A DNA stretch of 54,115 nt from Gammaproteobacteria bacterium (GCA_029287575.1 JARFQW010000195.1:1-54115); one strand, 5' to 3'. Positions 1-14,175 are shown, counted from the first letter of the stretch. A program made the numbers and translations. The notes: generated from the letters alone by a model not told the origin.

Positions 1-1
1 A

Positions 2-1314
<1,313 letters not shown>

Positions 1315-1818
1315 GCTTCATATAGTGTGCCGAGGAATAGCGGAGCATCTCCCGTTCCTCCCCGGTTAGATCCCTGACCGCCCGGGCGGGGGCACCGCGC
1401 CAGAGCCGGGCGCCGCTGACCCGGGTGCCTGGCGTCACGAGACTGCCGGCGGCCAGGAGGACCTCGTCTTCCAGGACAGCGCCGTCCATGACCGTGGCGC
1501 CCATGCCGATCAGACAGAGATTGCCGACCGTACAGCCGTGCAGCGTCACACGATGGCCGACGGTGACGTCGTCTGCCAGAGTCAGGCCGAAGCCCCCGGG
1601 CTGGTACGGCCCGTCGTGAGTGACGTGAAGCACACTGCCGTCCTGGATGTTGCAGCGCGCCCCAATACGGATCTCATGGACGTCGCCCCGCACCACGGCC
1701 GCCGGCCAGACCGAAGCATCGTCACCGAGGCTGACTCGGCCGATAACGCTGGCGGCCGGATCCACATATACCCGCGCGCCGAGCCGGGGTTCGGCGGTTT
1801 CAAAGGGACGAATGGACA

Positions 1819-3168
1819 TCATCGCAGGGTCACCAGTTCTTCCGCGCTGGTCGGGTGAATTGCTACCGTGTCGTCGAAGTCCTTCTTGGTGGCCCCCATA
1901 CGAATCGCCACCGCAAAGCCCTGCATCATCTCGTCCGCGCCGTGGCCGATGACGTGGCAGCCGACGACCCGTTCTTCCTCACCCACGGTAATCAGTTTCA
2001 TGGCGGAGGCCACCTTGCGCTCGGTCAGCGCATGCACCATGGGATTGAAGCGGGAAACGTAAACCTTGACGGCCTCGCCGAAGCGCGCATGGGCCTCGGG
2101 CTCGTTCATGCCGATCGTGCCGATGGGCGGATGGGAAAAAATGACCGTGGGCACATTCTCGTAGTCCAGCCGCCGGTCCTCCATGCCGCCGAACAAGCGG
2201 TCCGCAAGTCGCCGACCCGCGGCGATTGCAACCGGTGTCAGTGCGACCCGGCCGGTGACGTCGCCGACCGCGTAGATGTTTTCGACGTTCGTGCTCTGCC
2301 AATCGTCCACCGGCACGAATCCTCCGACATCCTTGCGCACGCCCGCCTGCTCCAGCCCAAGCCGGCCGGTGGCCGGCGCCCGGCCGACCGCCCACAGCAG
2401 GCAGTCGTACCCGCCGAACGTGCGACAGTCCTCGGTTTCCAGCGTGAGCTTACCCTCTTCGTCGCGGGTTACGCCGATAGGCACAGCATGGGTCTCGATA
2501 CCGATGTCCTCCTTGCGCATTTCGTCCATCAGGACTTCGCGCAGCATGGGGTCGAAGCTGCGCAGCACGCCGTCCTGCCGGGTCAGGATCTTGACCTCCG
2601 AGCCCAGCGACCGAAACACGCCGCCCAGCTCAACGGCCACGTAGCCGCTGCCGGCGATCAGAATCCGCTGAGGCCGGGTTTCCAGGTCAAAAAATCCGTC
2701 GCTGGTGATGCCCAGCTCGGCGCCGGGCACCTCCGGCACCATGGGGTACCCGCCAGTCGCGATCAGAATGTTGGCGGCCGAGTAACGGCTGCCGGCCACT
2801 TCAATCTCATTGGCTCCGACCAGGCGCGCGCGCCCCTGGAAAAACTCCACCCCGCGGCGATCCAGGTTGGCCCGGTAGATGTCGTTGAGCCGACCGACAT
2901 AGGCATCCCGTCCGGCCTTGAGCCGGCCCCAGTCGTGACCGGCAACCTTCAGGTCAAAGCCGTATTCCGGCGCGTCATGCAGGATGTGCGCGAAACTCCC
3001 CGCGTACCAGGAGACTTTCTTGGGAACGCAGCCCACGTTGACACAGGTGCCCCCGAGCCGGCCCGACTCCGCCAGGCCCACCCTTGCGCCGTATTCCACT
3101 GCGCGCTGGGCCGCCGCCAGGCCGCCGCTGCCACCGCCGATAACAAACAGGTCGTAGTCGCTGCCCAC
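1819..3168 (-). CDS. gor: Glutathione reductase (NADPH)
   Basis: A 449-residue flavoprotein disulfide reductase that regenerates GSH from GSSG with NADPH. The FAD loop GGGSGG is at 11-16 and the redox pair Cys42/Cys47 lies in [13 protein letters not shown], the same numbering as E. coli Gor. The second dinucleotide fold (GSGYVAVE) is followed by arginines in [12 protein letters not shown] that bind the NADPH phosphate, which argues against lipoamide dehydrogenase. The C-terminal His438/Glu443 pair is in HPTSAEE. I chose GTG at 3168: a strong purine-rich ribosome site (GGGAGGGAG) precedes it and it gives the family length. An in-frame ATG at 3216 would add 16 unconserved residues. Divergent from prlC. 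Confidence 0.95.
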   Translation of the reverse strand: MGSDYDLFVIGGGSGGLAAAQRAVEYGARVGLAESGRLGGTCVNVGCVPKKVSWYAGSFAHILHDAPEYGFDLKVAGHDWGRLKAGRDAYVGRLNDIYRANLDRRGVEFFQGRARLVGANEIEVAGSRYSAANILIATGGYPMVPEVPGAELGITSDGFFDLETRPQRILIAGSGYVAVELGGVFRSLGSEVKILTRQDGVLRSFDPMLREVLMDEMRKEDIGIETHAVPIGVTRDEEGKLTLETEDCRTFGGYDCLLWAVGRAPATGRLGLEQAGVRKDVGGFVPVDDWQSTNVENIYAVGDVTGRVALTPVAIAAGRRLADRLFGGMEDRRLDYENVPTVIFSHPPIGTIGMNEPEAHARFGEAVKVYVSRFNPMVHALTERKVASAMKLITVGEEERVVGCHVIGHGADEMMQGFAVAIRMGATKKDFDDTVAIHPTSAEELVTLR

Positions 3169-3273
3169 GATGCATCTCCCTCCCCGCTGGAAGCCGGAGT
3201 GTAGCGGAATGGGCAAGGCGCCTGCTGTGCTAACATTTCCGCCTTGTTATCCCGCCAGATCTGACACCTCGAC

Positions 3274-5316
3274 ATGACCAATCCCCTCCTGCAGACCGAG
3301 GGCCTGCCGGCCTTTTCCGATATTCGTCCGGAGCACGTGGAGCCGGCCCTCAAAACGGTGCTGGCCGAGAACCGCGCGATCGTTGACGCGGTCACCTCCG
3401 AAACGGCCGAGGCGTCGTGGGAAACGGTGGTGCTGCCCATCGAGCTGATGGACCACCGGCTGGCCCGAACCTGGTCGCCCGCTTCTCATCTCAATGCGGT
3501 GGTCAACAACGCGGAGCTTCGCGACGTCTACAACCGTTGCCTGCCGCTGTTGTCCGACTACCAGACAGAGATCGGCCAGAACGAGGCGCTATACCACGCC
3601 TACCGGCGGGTCGCCCAGCGGGACAATCTGGACCCCGTGCAGCGCAAGGTGGTCGAAGATGCGCTCAGGGACTTTCGGCTTTCGGGCGTGGCGCTGGATG
3701 CCGCCGACAAAGAGCGGTTTCGGGAGATCATGCAGCGCTTGTCCGTCTTGTCCGCGCGCTTCGAAGAGCACGTGCTGGACGCCACGAACGCCTGGTCCCT
3801 GCACATCCGGGACGCCGCGGAGCTGGCCGGCCTCCCGGAGGCCAACCAGGCGCGTGCCCGGGCCGAGGCCGAGCAGCGCGACGAGGACGGCTGGATCCTG
3901 ACACTCGATTTCCCGACCTTTCATGCCGTCATGTCCCAGGCGGAAAACCGGCAACTGCGGGAAGCGTTCTACCGGGCCTGGGTGACCCGGGCATCGGACC
4001 AGGCATCCGCGTCGGACAGCTGGGACAATGCGCCGGTCATGGATGAGATCGTTCTCCTGCGCCAGGAGGCGGCCCGGCTGGTCGGACTGGACAGCTATGC
4101 CGCCTACTCGCTCGTTCCCAAAATGGCCCGGGATCCCGCCGAAGTCGTGGCCTTTCTAGAGAAACTGGCAGCGCGATCAAGGCCGGCGGCAGCCCGGGAC
4201 ATGGCAGCCCTGGAAGCCTTTGCGGGGCAAACGCTGGAAGCATGGGACGTGGCGTTTTACGCCGAGCGGCTGCGCCGGAAAACGCACGCCATATCCGACG
4301 AAGAGCTGCGCCCGTGGTTCCCGGTCGAGCGCGTCATGGCCGGTCTGTTCCAGCTCGTCGAGAAGCTGTTTTCGATCCGGGTCGAACTGCTGGAGGATGT
4401 CCAGAGCTGGCACGACGACGTTCGGTATTACCGGATCACCGATGCCGCGGGATCCGATCGCGGCGGGTTCTACACCGATCTGTACGCCCGGGCCCACAAG
4501 CGGGGCGGCGCATGGATGGATGACTGCATAGGGCGGGTCGATGTCTGCGGCCGCCACGTGCTGCCGGTCGCTCACCTGGTCTGCAATTTCATGCCGCCCG
4601 TCAACGGCCGGCCCGCGCTGCTGTCCCACGATGAAGTCCTGACGCTGTTCCACGAGTTCGGCCACACTCTTCACCATCTGCTGACCCGAATCGGCTATCC
4701 CAGCGTTGCCGGTATCAACGGCGTGGCCTGGGACGCCGTCGAACTGCCGAGCCAGTTCATGGAGAACTTTGCCTGGGACAGGTCGGTTCTCAAGTCCATG
4801 ACCGGCCACTTCGAGACCGACGAACCCCTACCCGACGACCTCCTCGGGCGCCTGCTCGGAAGCCGGAACTTCATGTCCGGCATGCAGATGGTGCGACAGC
4901 TGGAATTCGCCCTCTTCGATTTCCGGCTGCACAGCATGGACCCGCCGCCACAGGGAGAGGACATCCTCGCGCTTCTGGCCGATGTCCGCCACGAGGTCGC
5001 GGTGGTGCCTTATCCGTCGTTCAACCGCTTCGCCAACAGCTTTTCGCACATCTTCGGCGGCGGCTATGCGGCGGGCTACTACAGCTACAAGTGGGCCGAG
5101 GTGCTCTCGGCTGATGCCTTCTCGGCGTTCGAGGAAAATCCGGACGGGCTCTTCGGGGGCGATGCCGGAAACCGGTTCCTCAAGGAGATTCTCGAAGTGG
5201 GCGGCAGCGTCGATGCGCTGACGGCATTCGTAAACTTCCGCGGCCGCGAGCCGAAGATCGACGCCTTGCTCAGGCACAGCGGTATCGGCTCGGAGGAACA
5301 GGCCACGGCGGCCTGA
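3274..5316 (+). CDS. prlC: Oligopeptidase A (M3 metallopeptidase)
   Basis: A 680-residue cytoplasmic zinc endopeptidase, the same length class as E. coli PrlC/OpdA, which degrades signal-peptide remnants and short peptides. The HExxH motif is at residues 460-464 (FHEFGHTLHHL). Downstream, the region around EGAD-type helix SQFMENFAWD and the C-terminal FGGGYAAGYYSYKWAEV segment are typical of the M3 family. It is divergent from gor, with about 105 bases between the two starts, and xthA follows after 19 bases, so the two are probably co-transcribed. Its product acts downstream of peptide import, for which this window holds a whole transporter at 33.4-40.5 kb. Confidence 0.96.
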   Translation: MTNPLLQTEGLPAFSDIRPEHVEPALKTVLAENRAIVDAVTSETAEASWETVVLPIELMDHRLARTWSPASHLNAVVNNAELRDVYNRCLPLLSDYQTEIGQNEALYHAYRRVAQRDNLDPVQRKVVEDALRDFRLSGVALDAADKERFREIMQRLSVLSARFEEHVLDATNAWSLHIRDAAELAGLPEANQARARAEAEQRDEDGWILTLDFPTFHAVMSQAENRQLREAFYRAWVTRASDQASASDSWDNAPVMDEIVLLRQEAARLVGLDSYAAYSLVPKMARDPAEVVAFLEKLAARSRPAAARDMAALEAFAGQTLEAWDVAFYAERLRRKTHAISDEELRPWFPVERVMAGLFQLVEKLFSIRVELLEDVQSWHDDVRYYRITDAAGSDRGGFYTDLYARAHKRGGAWMDDCIGRVDVCGRHVLPVAHLVCNFMPPVNGRPALLSHDEVLTLFHEFGHTLHHLLTRIGYPSVAGINGVAWDAVELPSQFMENFAWDRSVLKSMTGHFETDEPLPDDLLGRLLGSRNFMSGMQMVRQLEFALFDFRLHSMDPPPQGEDILALLADVRHEVAVVPYPSFNRFANSFSHIFGGGYAAGYYSYKWAEVLSADAFSAFEENPDGLFGGDAGNRFLKEILEVGGSVDALTAFVNFRGREPKIDALLRHSGIGSEEQATAA

Positions 5317-5335
5317 GCGCCAGGCCGGAGCGCCC

Positions 5336-6112
5336 GTGAAAATCGCGAGCTGGAACGTCAACTCCCTGCGGGTTCGCCTGCCCCAGGTCCTCCGGTGGCT
5401 GGAGGATGCCGGGCCCGACATTCTCGGCATCCAGGAAACCAAGCTCGTGGACGAGGCCTTTCCGGCCGGCGAGATCGAGGCAGCGGGCTACCAGGTAGCG
5501 TACAGCGGGCAGCCCACCTATAACGGTGTGGCCTTGCTGTCCCGCGGCCAGCCGCCCGCGGATATCATCACCGGTATCGAGGGATTTCCCGATGAGCAGC
5601 GCCGGGTGCTCGGCGCGACGATCGGCGACTTGCGCGTTCTCAATCTGTATGTACCCAACGGCCAGGCCGTGGGCAGCGACAAGTACACCTACAAGCTGAA
5701 CTGGCTGGCCGCGCTGAAGAACCACGTGGCCCGGGAACTGGACCGGTACCGCCGTCTGGTGGTGATCGGCGACTTCAACATCGCGCCGGATGACCGGGAT
5801 GTCCATGACCCCGGGGCGTGGGCCGGGAAAATTCTCTGCAGCGAACCGGAGCGGGCTGCTCTGGCGGACCTCCTGGGGCTCGGCCTGGCGGACACGTTCC
5901 GTCTGTTCGACCAGCCCGAGGGGGTCTACAGCTGGTGGGACTACCGGGCAGCGGGATTTCGGCGCAATCGCGGGCTGCGCATCGATCTCGTCCTGGCCAG
6001 TGACGACCTTGCGCGGACCTGCGCCGGGTCTGGCGTGGACAAAATCCCGCGCGGCTGGGAACGGCCCTCCGATCATGCGCCAGTCACCGCAAGCTTCGGC
6101 ACCCGGGATTGA
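5336..6112 (+). CDS. xthA: Exodeoxyribonuclease III (AP endonuclease)
   Basis: A 258-residue endonuclease/exonuclease/phosphatase-fold enzyme of base excision repair; it cuts 5' of abasic sites and removes 3' blocking groups. Metal-binding Glu34 is in IQETK, followed by the GDFNIAPDDRDVHDP motif and the C-terminal catalytic SDHAPV. The N-terminus KIASWNVNSLRVRL is the family pattern, which supports the GTG start at 5336. It follows prlC by 19 bases. No strong terminator is visible in the 77 bases after it. Confidence 0.95.
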   Translation: MKIASWNVNSLRVRLPQVLRWLEDAGPDILGIQETKLVDEAFPAGEIEAAGYQVAYSGQPTYNGVALLSRGQPPADIITGIEGFPDEQRRVLGATIGDLRVLNLYVPNGQAVGSDKYTYKLNWLAALKNHVARELDRYRRLVVIGDFNIAPDDRDVHDPGAWAGKILCSEPERAALADLLGLGLADTFRLFDQPEGVYSWWDYRAAGFRRNRGLRIDLVLASDDLARTCAGSGVDKIPRGWERPSDHAPVTASFGTRD

Positions 6113-6189
6113 CCCCCTAGCGTGATGGGTTTCACAGATCCCGCCCTGGGCTTGGACCCGGAGGCCCGGGGCCACTAGACTCTGCCCGG

Positions 6190-7230
6190 ATGGACGCCCG
6201 TGAAAGCGCCACGAGTCGTGTGCTTACCTTCCGCCATCGGCGGAGCGACTTCGACGTCACCAATACGATCCAGGTAAGCGAATGGCAGGACGTCTGCGAA
6301 GCCGTCCACCGGATCTTCAACCGGCTGTACCCGGGAATCGCCTTCCAGCCTCTGCACCAGGCATTCCAGGATTTCGACCGGTTGTTTCGGGGCCGCATGC
6401 CGGGCTATCTGGGCTGCGACACCGTCTATCACGATATCCAGCACACCCTGGACATGGTGCTGGCCATGGCGCGACTGATCCAGGGTCACGAGGAAAGCGT
6501 TGCCGCAAGGGACCGCCTCGGGCCCGCCAGGACGATCATCGGTCTGATCACCGGGCTATTCCACGACGCAGGCTACATCCGCCATGCCGACGGCGAGGCC
6601 CACGTCAACGGCGCGGAGTTCACCGGCTACCACGTGACCCGCAGCGCCCAGTTTCTCGACCGGTATCTGAGTGATCACGGGATGGCACCGGCGGCGGGTA
6701 CCGCCCGGCAGATCGTTCACTACACGGGCTACGAGGTCCTGTTCGACCACATCCGGGTACGCAACCCGGGCGACAAGACGCTCGGCCACCTGATGGGAAC
6801 CGCGGACCTCCTGGCCCAGATGTCGGATCGCTGCTACCTGGAAAAGTGCCGCGACCGGCTGTTTCCGGAGTTCGTCCTTGGCGGCGTGGCCATGTTCCGG
6901 AACGGTCAGGGCCGTTTGATTACCCGGTACCGTTCCGGACTGGATCTGCTGCGCCAGACGCCCGAGTTCTTCCGCAACGTCTGCGAACCGCGCCTCGATA
7001 AGGATTTCGGTGGCGCATACCACTATCTGGCGGTCGTATTCGATGGTCGAAATCCCTACGTTACCGCGATGCAGAACAACCTCTTCTATCTCGAGAAAGT
7101 CCTGTCGGGAGAGCGCTGGCCGCTGCTGAGACGCAGCCCTCCCTGTGTCCTCTGGGAACAGGAGTCCATCGAGAACATGCGCCGCCTGGTGGCGGAACGG
7201 CTCCGGATCCTGCGCAGCGAGGTGGCCTGA
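6190..7230 (+). CDS. HD-domain metal-dependent phosphohydrolase, class-I phosphodiesterase-like
   Basis: A 346-residue soluble protein with no signal peptide or membrane helix. The metal-site pattern is YHDIQHTLDM (His81, His85), GLFHDAGY (His125, Asp126) and a later Asp in GTADLLAQMSDR. The order YHxxxH, HD, D resembles eukaryotic-type cyclic nucleotide phosphodiesterases more than GTPase-type HD hydrolases; this is a motif comparison only, and the substrate is unknown. The start is an ATG without a clear ribosome site, so a later start is possible. It is followed convergently by a lysine-tailed protein and sits 77 bases after xthA. Confidence 0.8.
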   Translation: MDARESATSRVLTFRHRRSDFDVTNTIQVSEWQDVCEAVHRIFNRLYPGIAFQPLHQAFQDFDRLFRGRMPGYLGCDTVYHDIQHTLDMVLAMARLIQGHEESVAARDRLGPARTIIGLITGLFHDAGYIRHADGEAHVNGAEFTGYHVTRSAQFLDRYLSDHGMAPAAGTARQIVHYTGYEVLFDHIRVRNPGDKTLGHLMGTADLLAQMSDRCYLEKCRDRLFPEFVLGGVAMFRNGQGRLITRYRSGLDLLRQTPEFFRNVCEPRLDKDFGGAYHYLAVVFDGRNPYVTAMQNNLFYLEKVLSGERWPLLRRSPPCVLWEQESIENMRRLVAERLRILRSEVA

Positions 7231-7272
7231 ACGGACCACGGGCTTCGGACCCCGGCCGGGCCTCCGCCGTCG

Positions 7273-7848
7273 CTACTTGCCTTTCTTCCTGCCTTTTTTG
7301 TTCTTGTTCTTCTTACCGGTCTTTTCAGCAGACTTTGTCTGACCCGGGTCCAGCAACGCCAGGGCCGCGACGGGCGCGACCCGGTCGGCAAGAGCGCTGC
7401 GATCGTAGGCCGCGGAATCGCCGGACAGGTAAACCTCGAACAGGTGCCGGGCTAGCGCGGCCGAACGATCCGCCAGACCCGCCTCCAGCCGATCCAGCGC
7501 CTCGCGATCCGGCGTGTCTTCCCAAGCGGCCTGGGTCAGCAGCCAGGCGACCGCTTCCGCCAGGCTGTCCGCCACCCGGGGCACCAATTCCGAGCGCAGG
7601 CCCATGTCATGCTCGGCTTCCCGCGCGGCCTGGATGATCGGCTGGACCTGGGCCTGCATTCTGGCAAGCTGCGCCGGATAATCGCCGGCACCCGGGCTGA
7701 GCTCCCTGGCGCTGGCCAGCAGAGCACGGAGCTTCTGTCCCGCTGTCCGCGCCCCCGGGAGTTCCAGCGATTCCAGGTGAGCGAACTCTTCGGGATTGAG
7801 CCGCACACTGACCGGTCTTGAAGCCGCCGGCTTACGTTTGTTCGCCAT
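7273..7848 (-). CDS. Unknown protein with ribbon-helix-helix-like N-terminus and lysine-rich tail
   Basis: 191 residues, not recognised. The N-terminus (about 11-45: PVSVRLNPEEFAHLESLE followed by a helix) resembles a ribbon-helix-helix or MobC-type DNA-binding start. The middle is an alanine- and glutamate-rich helical region, and the last 20 residues are nearly all Lys, Asn and Gly, a basic tail that could bind nucleic acid. A GGGGATCATC ribosome site precedes the ATG. It stands alone between the convergent HD gene and glmS. A role as a nucleoid- or RNA-associated protein is a guess from the basic tail. Confidence 0.7.
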   Translation of the reverse strand: MANKRKPAASRPVSVRLNPEEFAHLESLELPGARTAGQKLRALLASARELSPGAGDYPAQLARMQAQVQPIIQAAREAEHDMGLRSELVPRVADSLAEAVAWLLTQAAWEDTPDREALDRLEAGLADRSAALARHLFEVYLSGDSAAYDRSALADRVAPVAALALLDPGQTKSAEKTGKKNKNKKGRKKGK

Positions 7849-7907
7849 GATGATCCCCGCTGTTTACATTCCGGCTGCTGGGCGCGTGCCGTTTTCAGGG
7901 AATCAAT

Positions 7908-9746
7908 CTACTCCACGGTTACCGATTTGGCGAGATTGCGCGGCTGGTCCACGTCGGTGCCCTTGAGGACTGCGACATGATAGGAAAGCAGCTGCAGCGG
8001 CACCGTGTAAACGACCGGCGCCTGAAGGTCTTCGACGTGTTCGGGCATGTGCACCACGGTCAGACCGTCGCCGGACTCGATACCCGAGGCCGGATCGGCG
8101 AACACGATCAGCTCGCCGCCGCGGGCCCGAACCTCCTGGATATTGGCCTTCAGCTTTTCCAGCAGCGTGTTGTTCGGGGCCACGGTGATCACCGGCATGT
8201 CCGCGTCGACGAGGGCCAGCGGGCCGTGCTTGAGCTCGCCGGCGGGATAGGCCTCGGCATGGATATAGGAGATTTCCTTGAGCTTCAGCGCGCCCTCCAT
8301 GGCGATTGGATACTGGATGCCACGGCCGAGAAACAGGGCGTGGTGTTTCTCCACAAACCGTTCCGCCAAAACGGCGATCACCGGCTCCATGGTCAGAGCA
8401 CGCTCCAGCTGCCCCGGCACGGCCGCCAGTTCAGCCACACAACTCGCCTCCTCCGCATCATTCATGCGCTCCTTGCGGGCCAGCGCCAGGGTCAGCAGGG
8501 ACAGCGCCGCGAGCTGGGTGGTGAAGGCCTTGGTGGACGCTACGCCGATCTCCGGTCCGGCCCGGGTCATCAGCACGAGATCGGATTCCCGCACCAGGCC
8601 GCTCTCGGGCACGTTGCAGATGCCCAGGGTGGCCAGGTAGCCCATCGTCTTGGCGGCGCGCAGCGCCTCGAGTGTATCCAGAGTTTCGCCTGACTGGGAG
8701 ATCGTGACGAAGAGCGTGCCTTCGGTCACGACGGGTTTTCGGTAACGGTACTCCGAGGCAATCTCCACACGGCAGGGGATGCCGGCCAGGCGCTCGATCT
8801 CGTAGCGCGCCACGAGACCCGCATGATAGCTGGTGCCGCAGGCAACAATCTGCACGGCCCGGACACGGGAAAAAACGTCCCTTGCCTCGTGGCCGAAGGC
8901 CTCCACCATGACCCGGGAGTTGCTCAGCCGGTCCTCCAGGGTTTCGGCCACGGCGCGGGGTTGTTCGTGAATCTCCTTTTGCATGAAGTGGCGGTAGTGA
9001 CCGCGCTCCATGGCGTCGGCGCTCAGCTCGCTCTCGCGCACGGGCCGCTCGATCACCTGCCCGGCGGCGTTGTAAATCTCCACCCCTTCGCGAGTGAGGC
9101 GAGCCATGTCGCCCTCCTCGAGGAATACGAACCGCCGGGTCACGGGCAGCAGCGCAGCCACGTCCGAGGCGACGAAGTTTTCGCCGATACCCAGTCCGAT
9201 CACCACGGGGCAGCCCGCTCGAGCGGTCACGAGGGTTCCGGGCTCATCCGCGCTCATGACCACGAGCGCATAGGCACCGCGCAGCGTGGATACTGTCTGG
9301 CGAAGAGCGTCGAACAGGTCGGTCGCGCCCCGGTCGAGCTCCCGGTGAATGTGGTGGGCCACAACCTCGGTATCAGTTTCCGACGCGAATTCGTAACCGT
9401 CCGCGAGGAGATCGTCCCTCAGGGTCTCGTAGTTTTCGATGATGCCGTTGTGAACGATCGCAAGACGGTCACCGGACACATGGGGGTGCGCGTTGCCCTC
9501 GGTGGGCGCACCATGGGTCGCCCAGCGGGTATGCGCGATGCCGGTGCCCGAGCGAGCCGGATTGGCTTCGAGGGCATCGGCAAGACTGGCCACCTTGCCC
9601 ACGGCCCGGACCCGGTGCACGGTCCCCTGCGGAGCCGCCACGGCCAGGCCGGCCGAATCGTAACCCCGGTATTCGAGGCGCCTTAGCCCCTCCATCAGAA
9701 CGGGGACGACGTTTCGCTCAGCGATCGCTCCGACGATGCCACACAT
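7908..9746 (-). CDS. glmS: Glutamine-fructose-6-phosphate aminotransferase (isomerizing)
   Basis: 612 residues, full length. It makes glucosamine-6-phosphate from fructose-6-phosphate and glutamine, the entry to peptidoglycan and LPS amino sugars. The N-terminal Ntn-hydrolase glutaminase domain begins MCGIVGAI with nucleophile Cys2 and has [10 protein letters not shown]; two SIS isomerase domains follow ([10 protein letters not shown] and SQSGETLDT among them). The C-terminus [13 protein letters not shown] is the family signature. It lies 107 bases after glmU on the same strand, the usual glmUS operon order. No ribozyme-type leader, as in Gram-positive glmS, was recognised. Confidence 0.98.
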   Translation of the reverse strand: MCGIVGAIAERNVVPVLMEGLRRLEYRGYDSAGLAVAAPQGTVHRVRAVGKVASLADALEANPARSGTGIAHTRWATHGAPTEGNAHPHVSGDRLAIVHNGIIENYETLRDDLLADGYEFASETDTEVVAHHIHRELDRGATDLFDALRQTVSTLRGAYALVVMSADEPGTLVTARAGCPVVIGLGIGENFVASDVAALLPVTRRFVFLEEGDMARLTREGVEIYNAAGQVIERPVRESELSADAMERGHYRHFMQKEIHEQPRAVAETLEDRLSNSRVMVEAFGHEARDVFSRVRAVQIVACGTSYHAGLVARYEIERLAGIPCRVEIASEYRYRKPVVTEGTLFVTISQSGETLDTLEALRAAKTMGYLATLGICNVPESGLVRESDLVLMTRAGPEIGVASTKAFTTQLAALSLLTLALARKERMNDAEEASCVAELAAVPGQLERALTMEPVIAVLAERFVEKHHALFLGRGIQYPIAMEGALKLKEISYIHAEAYPAGELKHGPLALVDADMPVITVAPNNTLLEKLKANIQEVRARGGELIVFADPASGIESGDGLTVVHMPEHVEDLQAPVVYTVPLQLLSYHVAVLKGTDVDQPRNLAKSVTVE

Positions 9747-9853
9747 GGCCTAATGCCTCCGGGTTTTCACGATAGTCCAGTGTGACCGCTCGTCACCAAG
9801 CGGGTCCGTGGCACGGTCCACAATTCGCTCCAGGGGCGCCGCGGGCCGGGTCG

Positions 9854-11227
9854 TCACTTTGCGCCACCTTTCTTGGGACGTTCCCAGCCCTTGACGGTGA
9901 TCTGCCGGCTGCGTTCGACGGTCAGCTGCCCGGCGGGCGCGGTCTTGGAGATCGTCGAGCCGGCACCGATCGTTGCCCCGGATCCGACCTCGACAGGGGC
10001 GACCAGCTCGACGCCGGAGCCGATAAACGCACCGTCGCCAATAACGGTCCGGTGCTTGTTGGCGCCGTCGTAGTTACAGGTGATGGTTCCCGCACCGACG
10101 TTGACGTCCTTCCCGACGCTTGCGTCGCCGACGTAGGTCAGGTGGTTGACCTTGCTGCCGGCGCCGATTTCGGCGTTCTTGATTTCGACGAAGTTGCCGA
10201 CCTTCGCACCCTCGGCCAGCCGCGTTCCCGGACGGAGGCGAGCGTAGGGTCCGATAGTGCAGTCCGGTCCGGTCACTGACTGATCCACCAGCGAGTAGGG
10301 ATGCAGTTCGGTGCCCGCCCCGATGCTGGACTGCCGGACAACGCAGTAAGGCCCGATACGGACGCCGTCGGCCAGTGAGACATCGCCTTCGAAGACCGCA
10401 CCGATATCGATATGTACGTCCTGGCCGCATTCCAGCCGGCCGCGAACATCCACCCGCGCTGGGTCGACGAGGGTTACGCCCGCGTCCAGCAGCGCGCTCG
10501 CGGTGCGTTGCCGCAGCGCCGACTCTGCCTCGGCAAGCTGGCGCCGGTCATTGATGCCCAGCACCTCGTCCGGCCCGCCGGCAGCGACCGGATTGACACC
10601 GACCCCCTCGGCTACCGCGAGTGCGACCACGTCCGTGAGGTAGAACTCGCCCTGGGCATTGTCGTTGTCCAGAGCAGCAAGCCAGGGCCGCAGGCGGGCC
10701 GCAGGCGCGGCCATAAGGCCCGTGTTGACCTCCCGGATGGCCTTTTCGGCTTCGGTGGCATCCTTCTCCTCGACAATACGAAGGACCTGGCCGTTGCGGC
10801 CGCGAATAATACGGCCGTATCCAGTGGGATCGATGAGATCCACGGTCAATACCGCCACCGTTCCCTGCTCCGCCCGCTCTACCAATCGACCGAGCGTTTC
10901 CGTTTCCACGAGCGGCACGTCACCGTACAGGACCAGCACCACGGCGTCGTCGGGCACTCCCGGCATGGCTTGTTCGACCGCGTGCCCGGTGCCGAGCTGC
11001 GAGGCCTGCTCCACCCACCGGGTGTGCTGTCGGCCCGCAAACGCTTCACGCACGGCGGGTCCGCCATGACCGATCACCACGTGAATGCCGGCGGCACCGA
11101 GGGCATCGGCGGTATCCAGCACGTGAGCCAGCAGGGGCCGGCCCGCGAGCGGCTGGAGAACTTTTGGCAGACCGGAACGCATCCGGGTGCCCTGACCGGC
11201 GGCCAGCACGACGACTTCAAGTCCCAT
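9854..11227 (-). CDS. glmU: Bifunctional N-acetylglucosamine-1-phosphate uridyltransferase / glucosamine-1-phosphate acetyltransferase
   Basis: 457 residues (E. coli 456). The N-terminal pyrophosphorylase domain has LAAGQGTRMRSGLPKVL (8-24); the C-terminal left-handed beta-helix acetyltransferase domain has typical hexapeptides and LTYVGDASVGKDVNVGAG. Together they turn glucosamine-1-phosphate into UDP-GlcNAc. The final 25 residues are basic. It is first of the glmU-glmS pair and follows atpC after a 203-base gap with no evident strong hairpin-T terminator, so read-through from the atp operon is possible. Confidence 0.98.
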   Translation of the reverse strand: MGLEVVVLAAGQGTRMRSGLPKVLQPLAGRPLLAHVLDTADALGAAGIHVVIGHGGPAVREAFAGRQHTRWVEQASQLGTGHAVEQAMPGVPDDAVVLVLYGDVPLVETETLGRLVERAEQGTVAVLTVDLIDPTGYGRIIRGRNGQVLRIVEEKDATEAEKAIREVNTGLMAAPAARLRPWLAALDNDNAQGEFYLTDVVALAVAEGVGVNPVAAGGPDEVLGINDRRQLAEAESALRQRTASALLDAGVTLVDPARVDVRGRLECGQDVHIDIGAVFEGDVSLADGVRIGPYCVVRQSSIGAGTELHPYSLVDQSVTGPDCTIGPYARLRPGTRLAEGAKVGNFVEIKNAEIGAGSKVNHLTYVGDASVGKDVNVGAGTITCNYDGANKHRTVIGDGAFIGSGVELVAPVEVGSGATIGAGSTISKTAPAGQLTVERSRQITVKGWERPKKGGAK

Positions 11228-11430
11228 GGGGCGAGGAAACTCCGGGAATCGGGTCGATTATTGTAGCGGTGGCAGGCAGCCGGGAGCCAAGTCGCATTTC
11301 TCAGTTTCCGCGGCTCGGAGCACTGATCCCCTGCCAGTTGGCACTCGGGTACGTCGGACCGTCACGGGAATCCGCCGAGACATCACGCGTGCGGCTGGCC
11401 GACCCGGCCCGAGCCGCCCGGCCCGTTCGC

Positions 11431-11853
11431 CTAACGGCCGGTTTTCTTGATCTTGTCCAGCAGGTGCAGCTGGGCGGCGGCCTGGGCCAGCTCCGCCTGG
11501 GCATGGGCCAGATCGATGGCCGACTCCCGCTCGGTGAGCAGTTCCTCAGCCCGGCGCTTGGCCTCGGCGGCTGCCGCCTGATCCAGGTCCTTGGCGCGCG
11601 CCGCCGAATCCGCAAGGACGGTCACCGCCTTCGGCTGAATCTCGAGCAGGCCTCCGGAGACATAGAAGAACAGTTCCTCTTCCGACTCGGGACTCTGAAC
11701 CCTGACGCCGCCAGGACGCAGCCGGGTTACGAGAGGCGCATGATTGGGTGCGATACCGACCTCTCCCTGCTGGGCTGGCGCAAAGACCATGGTCGCCTCG
11801 CCGCTGAAGATCTCGCCTTCGGCACTGACGATGTCGACGTGTATCGTGCTCAT
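11431..11853 (-). CDS. atpC: F1 ATP synthase epsilon subunit
   Basis: 140 residues: an N-terminal beta-sandwich ([31 protein letters not shown]) and a C-terminal helical hairpin rich in Ala, Glu and Arg. Epsilon couples the rotor to F1 and inhibits ATP hydrolysis. It is last in the atpIBEFHAGDC operon, 32 bases after atpD. Confidence 0.97.
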   Translation of the reverse strand: MSTIHVDIVSAEGEIFSGEATMVFAPAQQGEVGIAPNHAPLVTRLRPGGVRVQSPESEEELFFYVSGGLLEIQPKAVTVLADSAARAKDLDQAAAAEAKRRAEELLTERESAIDLAHAQAELAQAAAQLHLLDKIKKTGR

Positions 11854-11885
11854 GCTTGCCTCTCGAAGCCGTCCTTCAGACCGGC

Positions 11886-14160
<2,275 letters not shown>

Positions 14161-14175
14161 AGCTCGCTCCCGGCG

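Noticed and set aside
7280-7325. T-rich run resembling a terminator
   Set aside because: It is the reverse complement of lysine codons in the basic tail of the 7273-7848 gene, with no stem before it.
11228-11430. Terminator or RNA gene between atpC and glmU
   Set aside because: Only GC-rich sequence without a stem followed by a T run; nothing supports an RNA gene.
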